Shown here piece by piece: positions 1-11,373 of a stretch of 64,000 nucleotides of DNA (the first letter of the stretch is position 1; every line of letters begins with the position of its first letter). A program made the translations under genes and the position numbers. This DNA comes from Peronospora farinosa (lineage: Eukaryota; Oomycota; Peronosporomycetes; Peronosporales; Peronosporaceae). Below the pieces are notes generated by a model. It did not search any database. It was not told the origin of the DNA and saw only the letters and a program-made list of their open reading frames with translations. The stretch covers positions 62,001 to 126,000 of the forward strand of contig CANTFK010000909.1 in assembly GCA_947646735.1 (NCBI GenBank), given 5' to 3'.

Positions 1-1437
1 TGTGTTCGAGCTGCTGGGTAGCACGCTCCACATGTCAGAAGCCGATCATCCCAGACCGATGGCCAAACAGAACGGGCCAATTGAGTCGTGGCGGATGTGT
101 TGCGTACAATAGCGACTCCTAAAGAATGAAGCAAGCAATTGCCATTCGTGGAGTTCGCTATTAATAACAGTGTTCACACCAGTACGGGTGAAAAACCGTT
201 TTACATTAACGGAATGCGTCATCCTCGAACGCCAGTCTCGTTTGTACGCAGCCCGAGTCTTAGTGGGGGAGGGCCCCTCACTTCGCTCGGTGCGAATGCC
301 AAAAAGGGCCAAGGTTGGCCTAGTGACACTGCTAGTTTAGCAGTGGTCACGACACCTATAGGTGTCACGTAGGAGGCACGGCAAGAAATGCCAGTGCTCC
401 TTGACGATGACACCATATTGTTATCAACAGCGTCGACCCATGAACGACCTCTTGGAGGCGTCATCGGCGAGCTGGATTCTAAAAGCGTGAGCGAAGCTCA
501 GCGCTTTGTGGATGAGCGATTAGCCATCCCACGTAAGTACGTGACGCGATTGCAAGCGCACAGGACAAGCAAAAACAATATACAGTCCAGCATGGTCGCA
601 AAAACAATGAGCACTTTAGTGTGGGGGACAAAGTGCTATTAAGTACTGCTACCCAACCTAAAAATGCGATCTCGGTACTACCTGGCGGTACTACTAAGCT
701 ATTGCCCTGATTCGTTGGGCCATTTGCGGTGGTCGAGGAGGTTGGAGACCTAAATTATAGGCTCACTCTCCCACCGTATATGAAGACGCACCCCGTATTT
801 TACGTGGGTCGTCTGAAACGGTATATTGCTCCACAAGAGATCACATATCCACATCGGTCTAACGAGACCGATGGTGACGTCGACTGTGAGTCGAGCGTCG
901 CGGCCGATCAGGCGACGAGGAAGCCGAGAGGCTTCCCGTATACGAACGAGGCGATAGAGGACTCGGCGATCGAGGAAGACTCCGCGCTTGACGCGGGTCT
1001 CTCATCACCAGTCGCTCTAAGATGTCCAAACGGGCCTTCAGGCGGTCATACCCCTGACGGTCCCTCGCCCTCACATCACGCAGATCCGAGATCAGGTCGC
1101 GAGACTTGACTCTCGAGATCTGTCACATGCCTCTTCAGCGCAGCAGACTCAGCCTGCGACTGAACAGCAGCAGGGTAGGCAGCCGCGAGTAGGTGGGCGT
1201 AATCGCCACTCCTATCGGGCAACACCTGTGTTGGTGGACACGGAAGGGAATACGCGCTTCCTTGTTGGAAGGCTGTTGGCCCACCGATTTGTGAAGCGAA
1301 CGCTCCAAATCCTTGTCCAGTGGAAGGGTTACCCAACGAGCTTTGACTCATGGGAGCCTGTGGACGCTTTGCGCGTTGACGTGCCTGGGCTGGTGGCTGC
1401 TTATGTGAAGCAGCACCAGCTGTCTTCTTTCTGCTAG
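1..1437 (+). pseudogene. Ty3/gypsy family 1 copy 1A: 3' end of pol (integrase C-terminus, chromodomain)
   Basis: Only the last part of pol is inside the window. The first 140 bases match the end of the integrase catalytic core of copies 1B-1D, but a frameshift and small changes break it. Positions 139-372 resume the reading frame (EFAINNSVHTSTGEKPFYING), then 388-642 and 729-1109 hold the integrase C-terminal module (YVGRLKRYI). A TGA interrupts the module at about 707, where 1B has CGA. Positions 1228-1437 encode an intact chromodomain (FLVGRLLAHR, WKGYPTSFDSWEP) of the kind that targets chromoviral integrases to chromatin. Several frameshifts make this a dead copy. The region is overlapped on the minus strand by the antisense ORF. 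Confidence 0.85.
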
Positions 1438-2295
1438 GTCCGGAAGGACTAGCAGAAGAAGCGTGGCGAGAATTAATTGGGGGACGCTTACCGCCCATAA
1501 TTTCATGCGCACGCTTCATGGCGAAGCTGATTCGCTGCGACCGTTGTTTCGTTGCACCTACATGCAAGGTAACACGGCGCCGAAGTTCATCTTCATAGTC
1601 GTCGGCTGTTTCGTTAGAACGCAGCACGACTGAAATTGGGAAAGCACGACCAAGTGCTTTGCCCTGTTTTTTCCACAAAGGAATGACGCTATAGAATCTA
1701 TGAGCGTCTTTAGTGGCACGCTGCAAAAGCGCTGCGCTAGACCCATCCGAGTTCATCCACTCAGATGGAGGTGGCATTGGTGGCAAGCCACCACTCACGT
1801 AGGCGCCCTCGCGACGGCGGGCTAGTGAGGCCTAAGGTGTACTTGGTGGAGCTTTAAGCTCACACTCAGCTGAGTCTGACTCGCCATTATGGATTGTCAA
1901 GACATCAGCTTGAGAAGTTACATCTGACTGAGTCGCGACTACTCCTTTCGAAGTAGCGCGCTCAATCTTAGTCGCTGCGGTCGTAAGCGCAGACGACGGG
2001 GTTTTTCCTTCGCTTGTAGGTAGCATAGATGCTTCCTCAAGGACGGGTGCCTCAAATGATGGGGACATATGTCCCATCAATGCACTATGCTCATCTCCAC
2101 TTTGGGGTGATGGCAATGGAGTAGTCTCATTGTAGTCTACGATGAGAGATGGCTCTTGATCCAAGATGGAAGATTCACCTCAGTGCCTGAAGCACTTTGT
2201 GACGGCTGCGATAAATCGCGGCGCGTGCGCTTAGTGCTGGACGGCATGGGTGCCTTTGCAGGCGACCCATCAGCCTTACCACGTTTCGGTGACAT
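1076..2295 (-). pseudogene. Antisense ORF of family 1, copy 1A (broken)
   Basis: Minus-strand ORF opposite the 3' part of the retrotransposon. It starts MSPKRGKA at 2295, about 107 bp inside the LTR. A small deletion near 2162 and a TAG at about 1833 break it. The 240-codon part at 1798-1076 stays open and matches the 409-codon ORF of 1B (EWMNSDGSSA, SNETADDYE, HEIMGGKRPP). The protein is Ser/Pro/Lys-rich and ends in a predicted heptad region. No known domain is recognised. It overlaps the sense chromodomain, so some of its openness could be imposed by the other strand. Confidence 0.55.
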
Positions 2296-2401
2296 GAGAG
2301 TTGAGTAGACTAATGCGGCGCGTTTATAACGGCTCGTCAGTCTCTCTGTCTCTTAGGCGATGTTTTACAAAATGTAAACATCGTTCTAACATGGGGGATG
2401 G

Positions 2402-3003
2402 TGTAACAGGGTATCTAGTTACACGTAAACATTAAGTAATATACTTAATGTTTGGTCTAAAAGTATCCATGATTACTTTTGACCTGTCACTTGGGTGCGA
2501 TACACAAATGTGATCCACCCTCGTGAATGTGATATCCATTTATGGATTCACATAAGAAGGGATGACGCTAGTTGAAGCTAGGCATCGCGACGTCTCAAAA
2601 GGACGTCAGTTGCAATCTTAAATCTAGATTTAAGATCATGCGACAGGATACGCTTCTAAAGAGTCGCGTATCCGATCTATATATATATATATATATCCAA
2701 TCAGTAGCTAAGTATATATTTAGTTATAATTCATTAAATATAGCTCAGTCTTGAATTTACTTAAACAAACGCACCACGCACGAGAAGTTGAAAGACTTCT
2801 GCGTGACGTCGGTTCTTTAGTGTTAAGAAGTTCGTTGCACTCTCGCTCAAGCGAGAGGCAACTGGTGGTACGACTGCTTAAGCAGTCGACCAACCTCCCA
2901 ACCACCCTCGTACGCGAAGGTAAGACGGTATAACCGCTTCCTCGCTTGTGCATAAGGTGTGTGCTCGTAGTACGAGGCAACTTCGTAGAAGTGCCCGTCT
3001 ACA
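2402..3003 (+). repeat. LTR of family 1 (3' LTR of copy 1A)
   Basis: Begins TGTAACAGGG and ends GTCTACA; about 600 bp, matching LTRs at 35596, 43751, 51229 and (inverted) 52123 and 59636. It contains an (AT)n tract near 2680 and a chain of short palindromes, for example TCTCGCTCAAGCGAGA and CTGCTTAAGCAG. The purine-rich stretch GGGGGATGG just upstream is the likely polypurine tract. No primer-binding site follows it, as expected of a 3' LTR. Confidence 0.9.
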
Positions 3004-3344
3004 GATCCAGGGCAGAAAAAACACTAATCCAGATTATTTTACTTCGTAATCGGATGCGATTAGAGCGCAAACCTTCGCTTTTGTACTTAAATCTGATGAT
3101 GTCTCTATAAAAATATGTCTAAATGTAAGATATAATTCTTTCATTATGTGCTTGCTTTATCCGATCAATAGACACTTACTGCACAATCTTATCCTGTTAA
3201 ACTTCTTATTGGCCGCGTCTTCTTAAGGCTGATCGGGTGATTGTAGCCACTTTGACTACTTGATCCACTTGACTCGGAAGTACAACCTATTCAATCGATT
3301 GAGTGTAATCAGGTCTTCACAATCTTGATCGGAAACAACACTAA
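3004..3344. other. Intergenic stretch without recognisable gene
   Basis: AT-rich sequence between the 1A LTR and the family 2 solo LTR. No ORF or repeat is recognised. Confidence 0.6.
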
Positions 3345-3806
3345 TGAAATGGGGCACCCTCCGACTATACTGATTACAGTATAGTCTACTTTCACTGATT
3401 ACAGTGAAAGCAGGTGCCTCAATTACCTCTCTTACACAAGAGGCAGAGGAAGCTTTACTTCTAAACGATACGCTTAGAAATAGAGGAAAATAAGAACTGT
3501 ATTTAATATAGTTAACTATCTAATATAACTAATCTGTTATAACCTATGCTAACTATATTAAACTACAACTATGTATGTTGACGACTTGCCCTCCACTCAT
3601 TGCGCGCGTTCATCGGTCATTGGTCAGCGCGTTGGTTGATATGATGGCCCATATCAACCAATGAGAGGGCATCTCCAACTTCAAGGAGATCTAGGAACAA
3701 TATTATTAGAAAAGGTAATATTGTCAAAATATAATTAGTTATTATAATATTTTTATTGACACTTCATATAAGTGTCAATATTATGTAACGGGCTCGCCCC
3801 GTTACA
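3345..3806 (-). repeat. Solo LTR of family 2 (inverted)
   Basis: Reverse complement of the LTRs of 2A (9025-9485 and 16752-17212), same length and ends (TGTAACGGGG... on the minus strand). No internal sequence adjoins it. Flanks ACTAA (3340-3344) and ACTTA (3807-3811) match at 4 of 5 positions, consistent with an aged 5-bp target duplication. A solo LTR is the usual product of recombination between the two LTRs of one element. Confidence 0.9.
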
Positions 3807-4651
3807 ACTTACACATTTTCCCTGCTGCTCTAAGGTGTGTGCTCGGTGCAGCTTCTTTAAGGTACCCGTCTACGGAAGCTGTATTATATTTTTGGTACCC
3901 AGCTAATATATGGATACCACAAGCTTTGCCAAGATGGCATAGCCCTTTGCTATAGCCCCTGGTCTTTGCCAAGTATCTAGCTGCAGCCTTTGTTATGTGG
4001 AAAAGCCAAGAAATCCCTTTGCTTAACATGAAGTCATCCAAACATTTATTTCTATTATTAACATACAACAAAGGCTTGGATGACGGGCGCATTTTTTTAG
4101 AAATGGCTTGCAAATGGCAACAAAAAAATTGAGATGCGTGGAGGAGGTGGAAAAAAATCAGTGATGCGGCACCTGTGGCAGACTTGTTCACCAGAACCGA
4201 ATAAAGATAATCTCTTACGTAATACCTGCTTTTGATGCTGCTTGATGGATCCCAGGAAAGTCAACTAGCTGCTTATAGAGTCCGTTACGACCATTAACTT
4301 GATATTCGCAACGCACTTACCACCCCACAACCCGTAACATGTGCTTCTAGTAGGTTTTCTTTTTCAAAATGTTAAAGTTGCTTCTGATGATTTTAACTTA
4401 TAATTTGGCGATCATTAACCGAGCTCGGTGGTCGCGAAATCACCTAATGACGGTTATAACTTGTCAAAGGAAAACTTATTGGAGGGAGATCTGTGCTAAG
4501 TTAAACCTAATAGGAAATGGGCTTTTGATGGCTTCTAACATCAGCAGAGCTGCCTAAAGTTATTCAGAAGTTCCTCCAATACTAGGATGCGGCTCCAGAC
4601 ATGAAGCAAATATTGGAGGCTGCTGTCGCTGCTTAAGACTCTAGTCGGAAG
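3807..4651. other. Intergenic; one unassigned minus-strand ORF
   Basis: An open stretch of 129 codons on the minus strand (4191-3802) runs into the solo LTR. I recognise no family and see no supporting signal, so I do not call it a gene. The rest holds nothing recognisable. Confidence 0.4.
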
Positions 4652-5282
4652 TGTAGCGGAGCTGCACAGTTCTTTAGCCAGAGGAAGACTTTAGGCTGAA
4701 AGCATCTTGGGTTTAGAGAACTAACTAAATTTACGGCTAAAACCACTTAGTTCTAAGGAACTAAATTAAAGACTTCAAATTCACCCTGTTCTAAGGAACT
4801 AGGAGAGGCTTCTAGTCTACAAGCAATAAGCTTAAGGCTCAGAGAACCAACGCACCGAGTGCAAGAACAAGCTAGGAGCTTAAAGGTTCAAAGAACCAAC
4901 GCACGAAGTGCACAAGAGAACAAGTCAGAATGACTTGCGATCTTAAACTAAAAAGGAGAACTGATTTTATTTATGATTTAAGATGTTATGAATAGTCCTA
5001 CTCTAAGTACACTACACTAAATTAATTACTATAATGGTAATTATTATATGCAGACTTTGCTATTGAACGACGTATCTTCTAAACATCTGTGTACTTAGTA
5101 CAGCGTTATCGATTATCGAATCCTAATCGATAAGATACGGTATCACCGAATACCGTATCTTTAAGGCTTACACTTAATACCTCTCTAAAGAGAAGTATAA
5201 TAATGCATTATATGCAATACAAAAGGGACTTTAACCGTAAACATTCGGAATGATGTTACAACCGTCGTGTAACCCCGTTACA
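4652..5282 (-). repeat. Solo LTR of family 3 (inverted) with perfect target duplication
   Basis: Reverse complement of the 5' LTR of element 3B (60952-61590): starts TGTAGCGGAGCTGC and ends CCCCGTTACA on the plus strand. It is flanked by GGAAG on both sides (4647-4651 and 5283-5287), an exact 5-bp target duplication. It carries internal short repeats such as GAACCAACGCAC (twice). Confidence 0.92.
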
Positions 5283-6290
5283 GGAAGCCGATCTTTTGTG
5301 CCAGCGCAGACAATATATCTACCTTTTTGCAGCTTCAGGACAGACATCATGTAAAAAGGTGTGCAGACAACATCGATTCATATGGAAGTGCACATTCGTC
5401 TGAGTGAAGTTTTAACATCGGACTAAGAGCGGGTGATTATTATTGTGACAGCCGTTGTTAACGACTAATGAAATAAAGCTGATTTTAGTGTGCAGAGACA
5501 CATGTACAGCTGCAAGTTAGATAAAGCATGATTGTACGGGTGGACCAGACATGTCTTATGCTATTTATCGTAATTGTGTAGAATTGGTGTATTCGTAATG
5601 CCCCGTATGATATGGTACTAGATGACAAATAGCAATTACAAGCTTTTCTGACAGACCCACGAGCAACTCAAATTTGACTGAAGTTTTGTGACGTTGATAG
5701 TTGAACCCTTACTATCGTCATTCCCATCATCATCCACATCAAACAGTCAATCGCCACCTTGTCTGTTGGTCTCAATCTTTATACCGAGAAGTTCTTAAAG
5801 CCAAGGAAACGAATTAGACGCTAAATTTCACCAGAAAAAAAGATGGCTTCAATCGAAGCACCTTTAACTTGCAACACGTCTTCTCGAGAATGATTTTAAC
5901 CAATCCAATTATCCTGCGTGTCTCAGTATCTTAAAAATCTCCCGCCAAGATAAATATCCAGCATACTGAGAAACTGTATCATCATACCAATAAGTTTCTC
6001 ATGAATGAATAGCTTACAAACAGGAAAGACAATTCTTCGTTAAGATTCTCAAGAGGGTTTCTATCTACCAATATTAAGCACTAGATAGCTACTTCCGTAA
6101 CAGAAGAATGGCTGGCGGTCATAGCGTTACTCGAGGTTCGATAAGAAGGAGGCCAACAAAACATCAAGAGCTGCGGCCTCGCCTCCTCGTCGTCCTCCAC
6201 TACAGCCGCATCTCCTTCGACCACTTCTCACCATCACTAATACCAGCTGAGCTAGCTCGCCTAAGACTTGTCTGTACTACTGTTGCAAAC
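5283..6290. other. Intergenic region downstream of the 14-3-3 gene
   Basis: About 1 kb with no convincing ORF or repeat. The part next to 6290 is presumably the 3' untranslated region and terminator of the 14-3-3 gene. A small plus-strand ORF at 6108-6356 overlaps the 14-3-3 coding end and is a shadow. Confidence 0.55.
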
Positions 6291-7040
6291 TTACTCCACG
6301 TCCTGCACATTCATGTCTCCCTGGTTGGCATCAGCATTGTCAGGTTCCTGATCTGAGGTCCAGAGTGTCAAGTTGTCACGCAGCAGCTGCATGATCAAAG
6401 TGCTATCCTTGTAGCTCTCCTCCGAGAGTGTGTCAAGCTCAGCAATAGCATCGTCAAAGGCCTGCTTGGCCAAGTTGCACGCACGGTCAGGCGAGTTCAA
6501 AATCTCATAGTAGAACACCGAGAAATTCAACGCCAAACCCAATCGGATCGGGTGCGTCGGCGGAAGTTCCGCCATAGCAATGGTCGAAGCCTGCTTGTAA
6601 CTCTCCAGAGCCTTGTCCGAAGACTCCTTACGTTCGTCATCGACCTGGAACTCGGCCAAGTAACGGTGGTAGTCACCCTTCATCTTGTAGTAAAAGACCT
6701 TGCCTTCTTCACTGCTTGAGTTCGGAATCAGATTGTTCTCGATGATCGTTAGGATGTCATTGCAAATATCCACGAGCTCGCCTTCAATCTTTTGACGGTA
6801 GGCCTTGATGTGTTCACTGCGTTCAGAATCGCCCTTGTTCTCAATAGATGAGATCACACGCCACGAGGCACGACGTGAACCAATTACGTTCTTATACGCG
6901 ACCGACAACAGGTTACGCTCTTCGACCGTGAGTTCCACATTGTGGTTGTTGGCCACGGCCTTCATGTGGTCCACCATCTCATCATATCGTTCAGCCTGTT
7001 CGGCTAGCTTGGCTAGGAACACAAGAGAGTCGCGGTCCAT
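6291..7040 (-). CDS. 14-3-3 phosphoserine/phosphothreonine-binding adaptor protein
   Basis: A complete 249-residue 14-3-3 protein, the normal family length, in one uninterrupted exon. 14-3-3 proteins are cytosolic dimers that bind phosphorylated client proteins and act in signalling and cell-cycle control. Both family signatures are present: [11 protein letters not shown] (residues 42-52) and [20 protein letters not shown] (210-229). The basic phosphopeptide pocket is visible as K50, R57, R126 and Y127. The N-terminal helix ([15 protein letters not shown]) forms the dimer interface, and the tail is short and acidic. The start at 7040 gives the family's usual N-terminus and sits in a good ACC-ATG-G context. 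The frame stays open 90 codons further upstream, but that stretch resembles no 14-3-3 and is probably leader. This is an ordinary host gene between transposon-rich blocks. Confidence 0.97.
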   Translation of the reverse strand: MDRDSLVFLAKLAEQAERYDEMVDHMKAVANNHNVELTVEERNLLSVAYKNVIGSRRASWRVISSIENKGDSERSEHIKAYRQKIEGELVDICNDILTIIENNLIPNSSSEEGKVFYYKMKGDYHRYLAEFQVDDERKESSDKALESYKQASTIAMAELPPTHPIRLGLALNFSVFYYEILNSPDRACNLAKQAFDDAIAELDTLSEESYKDSTLIMQLLRDNLTLWTSDQEPDNADANQGDMNVQDVE

Positions 7041-7525
7041 GGTAACGGAAACAAAGAGGGAGATAGAGTTGACACTTGAGCTTGAGCTTGGAAATCGGAT
7101 ACTGGCGTCAGTAAGGGGATGCGGGTGGGCCACGATTAGACAAAGCGATGGGGCGAATGCATCTTCGAGTATTGTGAAAGCAAGATAAAGCGAGAGTGAT
7201 GGTCGTCGCGAACGCGAGTGTAAAAATTTGGCAGCTGCATGACCGTCGTACTTAGTAAGGATCACATGGATTATAACCAATCCGAGACAATCGTGCCGTC
7301 GCCATTGCAACCCCGGACCTTCCTGAGTCGAACCGCTTCGCCTGGCAATTCATTGCGATTCATGGCCTGACAATTCATTGGGTGTATATATATTTCTTAT
7401 CCAATTAAAATTGTGACACCGAGATCTCAATGTGTATGCTCTTGGCTCGTAAGCTCTATAGAATGTATGCAGAAAAGTTCGCTCCGATGTCACTTTACGC
7501 AACTCATTTCTAAACTTATTGCAAA

Positions 7526-8625
7526 GTGGCTGAAGACGATTCCAATGTGCTTAGTCTACCACTGCAACTTGTTATACAAGTTTCTTCACAGCCAATGATA
7601 CCCGAATCTTCTCTGCAAAGTCTTTGGTCGTCTTTAATAGAAGCAGCAACCAGTCGCTTTGTGTTTAAGCAGTCTACCTCAACACGCGATGTCGGTTCTA
7701 GCCGCGTCTTGTTCCGTGTTAAGCTTCCAATTGATAACGAAGTGTCGACCAAGTGGCTGATGGACAAATACGGTATTCCAGTGGCTCACAATGAGACGAC
7801 TTTGGAGTCGCGACATACGACTTGTGTGTGGACAATTGCCGTCAGCCCGAGCTTAGAGTGCTTACGATTTTTACACTACACACTTGTTTGAAAAGGTAAA
7901 TCACTTTTTGCAGAGGTAGACGACACACATATAGAAGGCAAAAGTCGTCTTGGGTGCCACGGAATGTGGCGGCAACGAGGTGCAGTGTTATACCTTAACA
8001 GAGGACGTGGAGCAACGAAAACTATAGCTTGGGTCGATCGCCCGGCAAGTAAAATGTGGAGACAATCCGTACCATGTGGAGACAATCCGTACCATGTGGA
8101 GACATGGACATGACTCATTTTCTGTGCAGCTTTGAAGAATGTCAGTGTTGGTTTTTTACAAAACGCACAGACATCTGTTGCTTGACACGTCACGGATGAA
8201 ATGATTGTAGCAAAAGAAACCAACACGGCAACAGGATGATTAGGAAACGCAGTACGAATAGTGTATATATGTGTTCATGTGGGGCGAGGCAGGAGTTCGG
8301 AAAAGTCAACACACTTGAGCCCTTCCGATGGGAGTCACCGCCTAAAAGCTCGCCGTCGTGAAACGTGAAGCCGAGTATGAGGACCTCCAAACATCTGGAG
8401 ACGGATGACTTGACTCCTTTCATTTCTGCTGAAGCTTCAAAAGCTGGGACTTCAACTGGAACGCAGTTCGCAGCCAACGCGCTAGCCATCATCGATCAGT
8501 GCGATACCTATGGACTCGATCTACATAGTCTTGATAGTGCGGTGGCTGAAGATCTGTATGCATATTACGCTTGCTCTCGTAGCGCCGTAGCGCAAATTTC
8601 TTTACTTAAAAGTGCAAGAACGTAG
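7526..8625 (+). other. Possible decayed or intron-containing host gene, unrecognised
   Basis: Two plus-strand open stretches have protein-like composition: 7526-7891 (about 121 codons, no ATG at its start, VLFRVKLPIDNEVSTKWLMD) and 8377-8625 (from ATG, about 83 codons, FISAEASKAGTSTGTQFAAN). Neither belongs to a family I know. The first lacks a proper start, so it could be an internal exon or a relic. They may or may not be one gene. A 100-codon minus-strand ORF (8492-8190) overlaps the second and is equally unsupported. Confidence 0.25.
8054..8104 (+). repeat. 20-bp direct tandem repeat, about 2.5 copies
   Basis: The unit ATGTGGAGACAATCCGTACC occurs at 8054-8073 and 8074-8093, followed by a partial third copy. 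It is noncoding as far as can be seen. Confidence 0.9.
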
Positions 8626-9024
8626 TGTTGTAACGTAATGTCATTAGCTTCTCGTCCACGAGGTTGTCACCTAGATACGACGCTCGCAGGCGAGTGGTGT
8701 CTTTTGTAGTGCTCTGATGTCCGAACACGACGGATGCTTTTATAAAAACGTGCCGACAATCAACGTGGTTGGTAGTAGTTTGTCACTTTCGACTTCGGCG
8801 TCATGGTTTGCCAACCGTAGCCGAATTTGCGCGAGCTGCCGGGTTACTACCGATCACTTTCCTTGTACATTCTGAGGTCTCGAGCATGAGCAATTCGTTT
8901 CCATCGTGGAGTCAACGGTGCGAACAGTGGACGTAGTATCTCGACATGTGCACCGCTTCTATAATGAATGAGTCGCTTATACTAAAGAGTGCGTCGTTTT
9001 CTTCAGGTGATAGAGCTTCCGTTT
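8626..9024. other. Intergenic; left flank of element 2A
   Basis: No ORF or repeat recognised. The last five bases, CGTTT (9020-9024), are the left target-site duplication of element 2A. Confidence 0.6.
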
Positions 9025-9485
9025 TGTAACGGGGTGAGCCGTTACATAATTATTGACACTTATATGAAGTGTCAATAAATATATTATAATAACTAATTAT
9101 ATTTGACAATATTATCTTTTCTTATAATATTGTTCCTAGATCTCCTTGAAGTTGGAGATGCCCTATCATTGGTTGATATGGGCCATCATATCAACCAACG
9201 CGCTGACCAATGACCGATGGACGCGCGCAATGAGTGGAGGGTAAGTTGTCAACATACATAGTTGTAGTTTAATATAGTTAGCATAGGTTATAACAGATTA
9301 GTTATATTAGATAGTTAACTATATTAAATACAGTTCTTATTTTCCTCTATTTCTAAGCGTATCGTTTAGAAGTAAAGCTTCCTCTGCCTCTTGTGTAAGA
9401 GAGGTAATTGAGGCACCTGCTTTCACTGTAATCAGTGAAAGTAGACTATACTGTAATCAGTATAGTCGGAGGGTGCCCCATTACA
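9025..9485 (+). repeat. 5' LTR of element 2A
   Basis: 461 bp, TGTAACGGGG...CCCATTACA. It contains multiple short hairpins, for example TGACACTTATATGAAGTGTCA, and paired palindromes near the 3' end (CTTTCACTGTAATCAGTGAAAG). It should hold the promoter and polyadenylation signal of the element. Confidence 0.93.
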
Positions 9486-9487
9486 CC

Positions 9488-9497
9488 TGGTAGCACT
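9488..9497 (+). promoter_or_regulatory. Primer-binding site of 2A (TGGTAGCACT)
   Basis: Lies 2 nt after the 5' LTR. It is complementary to a tRNA ending AGUGCUACCA. The same ten bases occupy the same place in families 1, 3 and 4. Confidence 0.75.
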
Positions 9498-9532
9498 TCG
9501 TGGTCCGTTCAGCGACCACCGCACCATCCGCT

Positions 9533-10732
9533 ATGGAATCAGCGGGTGATGAACGTCATCACGCAACGCGTGATGATTTCCGCCATTTGTGTGACCTCGA
9601 ATGGAATGCGGTTCAGCGTATGGCTGAAACCATCGGCAACCCTGCCGTTGGTGCCATGTTGCTCTCTCTTAGCGGAGACGACCAACATGCAACCATCGCC
9701 AAGTTCATACAACATGAACTTGACGAAGTTGTAAGGAAACTCACCTTTCTACAGGAGCAAGGTTCTCAACAGGTTGACCTGTTGAGAGAACAAGGCGCTC
9801 AACAAGCTGACTTTTTGATGCAGCATGGTGCTCAACAGTCTGAACTGTTGATACAATAGCAGGCTAGTGCTGCTGCTGCCGGGTCGACGTATACACGTCG
9901 ACCCGAGTCCTTGAAGATTGATGTCTCCAAGTACAAGGCAGTCGAAAGCGACTCCTTGTTGAGATGGTTCGTCGAGCTCGACGATGCCATTGAGGCTCGT
10001 CGTATTGTTGACGATGCGATGAAGGTCAAGTTCTCCATGTCGAACTTGGCAGGACGTGCCAAAGCTTGGGCCTTAGGGCTCAAACTGCATGACCCATACG
10101 TTTTCCAAACGTATAATGTCTTCAAGGCGCGGCTCAAACATACGTTTGAACCGCCTCGCGCCGAATTCAGGGCTCGGGCTGAGCTCCTGGATTTGAAACA
10201 GGGTAAGCGTGATATACACGCTTACGCCCAACACGTGCGATACCTCGTTAGTTGTATCGTACTGAACCCAATCGATGAACACACGCAGGTTACTGTGTTC
10301 ATCAAGGGTCTGACAGATGATCCTGTCAAGACCCACCTGTTCCGCTTGGAGCTAGAATTGCTGGATCAAGCGATCTCTGCAGCGGAACAGGAGGACTTTA
10401 GCCTACAGCAGGCTCACGTCCACTCGGGATCCTATCGTCCACCGAGACGACAGGAGGGCGGAGGTCCAGAACCAATGGACCTCTCCTATGTAGAGAGCGA
10501 GCGACCTCGCTCTCCAGGGTACAAGCGATTGCAAAAGTGCAATCGCTGTCAGAAGTTGGGCCACTACGCTTATGAGTGTAGTGCCCCACGCCCAGTGTCT
10601 CGTAACACTGGGAGTGACGATCGATCATCTGCCAAGAAGGGCCAGAGACGTGGGTCCCACGTTGCTGCGAAATCGCAACAACGTGGTGGACCATCAAAAA
10701 CGGTCGGGGTCAGTAGGGGCGGAGCGCCCTAA
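9533..10732 (+). pseudogene. gag: gag of element 2A
   Basis: Gag polyprotein of about 400 codons, the structural protein of the virus-like particle. I chose the ATG at 9533 (MESAGDERHH). Heptad-like Gln repeats (QGSQQVDLLREQGAQQADFL) precede an in-frame TAG at 9857. The frame then continues through a Ty3-type capsid region (LAGRAKAWALGL, QGKRDIHAYAQHVR) to a zinc knuckle CNRCQKLGHYAYEC and a basic tail. It ends at the conserved hairpin at 10711-10731. The single internal stop makes this copy defective unless it is read through. Confidence 0.85.
10695..10731 (+). promoter_or_regulatory. gag-pol junction hairpin of 2A (degenerate frameshift cassette)
   Basis: A run CAAAAAC (10695-10701) is followed by the hairpin TAGGGGCG-GAG-CGCCCTA, the same structure as at the gag stop of families 1, 3 and 4. 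In the -1 frame the peptide VGAERP matches VGAG-x-PT of the other families. The gag frame of this copy is shifted relative to the motif, so the signal is probably broken here. Confidence 0.5.
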
Positions 10733-11308
10733 TGATCCAGAAACGTCAAGAAGTTCGCGGGACTCTTGACGAAGGTTTCTCCCAACACACAGTCACTGTG
10801 TGTTGCCGCTCCCAGTGATGAGGTATCCCTCATCACCTTAAAGATCGAAGTGACAAAGAGCATGTCACTTCGCGCCCTAGTTGATTGTGGGACTTCGAAC
10901 AACTTTGTTCGACGCCAATCGCTAGATGATCGTAGGCTCAAATATGTTGAGCGCGAGACCCCTCCAACGAGGATGACGGTGCGCCTTGCAACTGGCGCAT
11001 CCGTAACAGTAAAGAAGCGTGTAGTGGGAATTCACTACACGCTTGAAGGCAGAAATTACGATGATGATTTCATCGTACTTGATTTGGATGACAATTTTGA
11101 TGTCATCCTAGGATTACCGTGGCCCAGAAGGTACGAGCCATGGGTCAGCTGGCAGCACCGAACCGTAAAGATGCCTGTCGCTTGTTCATCGGATGACATT
11201 CTGATGTACATCTTAAGCGTTCACAAGCGTGTGAATGTACTACGAGTGAGTGTGATGGCCTCACTTGTGGTTCGGTCGTTAGTACGACTGCACAAGAACT
11301 CAGCGTGA
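10733..11308 (+). pseudogene. Aspartic protease region of element 2A pol
   Basis: Retropepsin-like protease that processes Gag and Pol. The catalytic segment ALVDCGTSNNF carries D-C-G in place of the usual D-S/T-G, and the second hallmark VILGLPWPRRYEPWV is present. The frame starts after consecutive stops (TAA TGA at 10730-10735) and closes at 11308, while the downstream reverse transcriptase is in another frame. At least one indel therefore separates them. A TAA at 11371 further interrupts the continuing frame. Confidence 0.8.
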
Positions 11309-11373
11309 CAGACAGTCACGCTGTGGAGCAAGCTGCCGGTGGCTGTGCACAAGCGCAGGCAGCGCCGAAGGTC

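Noticed and set aside
3802..4191. 129-codon minus-strand ORF as a host or effector gene
   Set aside because: It ends inside the solo LTR, no family is recognised, and no signal peptide or effector motif is visible.
7041..7310. 90-codon N-terminal extension of the 14-3-3 frame
   Set aside because: Length, composition and the standard 14-3-3 N-terminus at 7040 all point to leader sequence that happens to be open.
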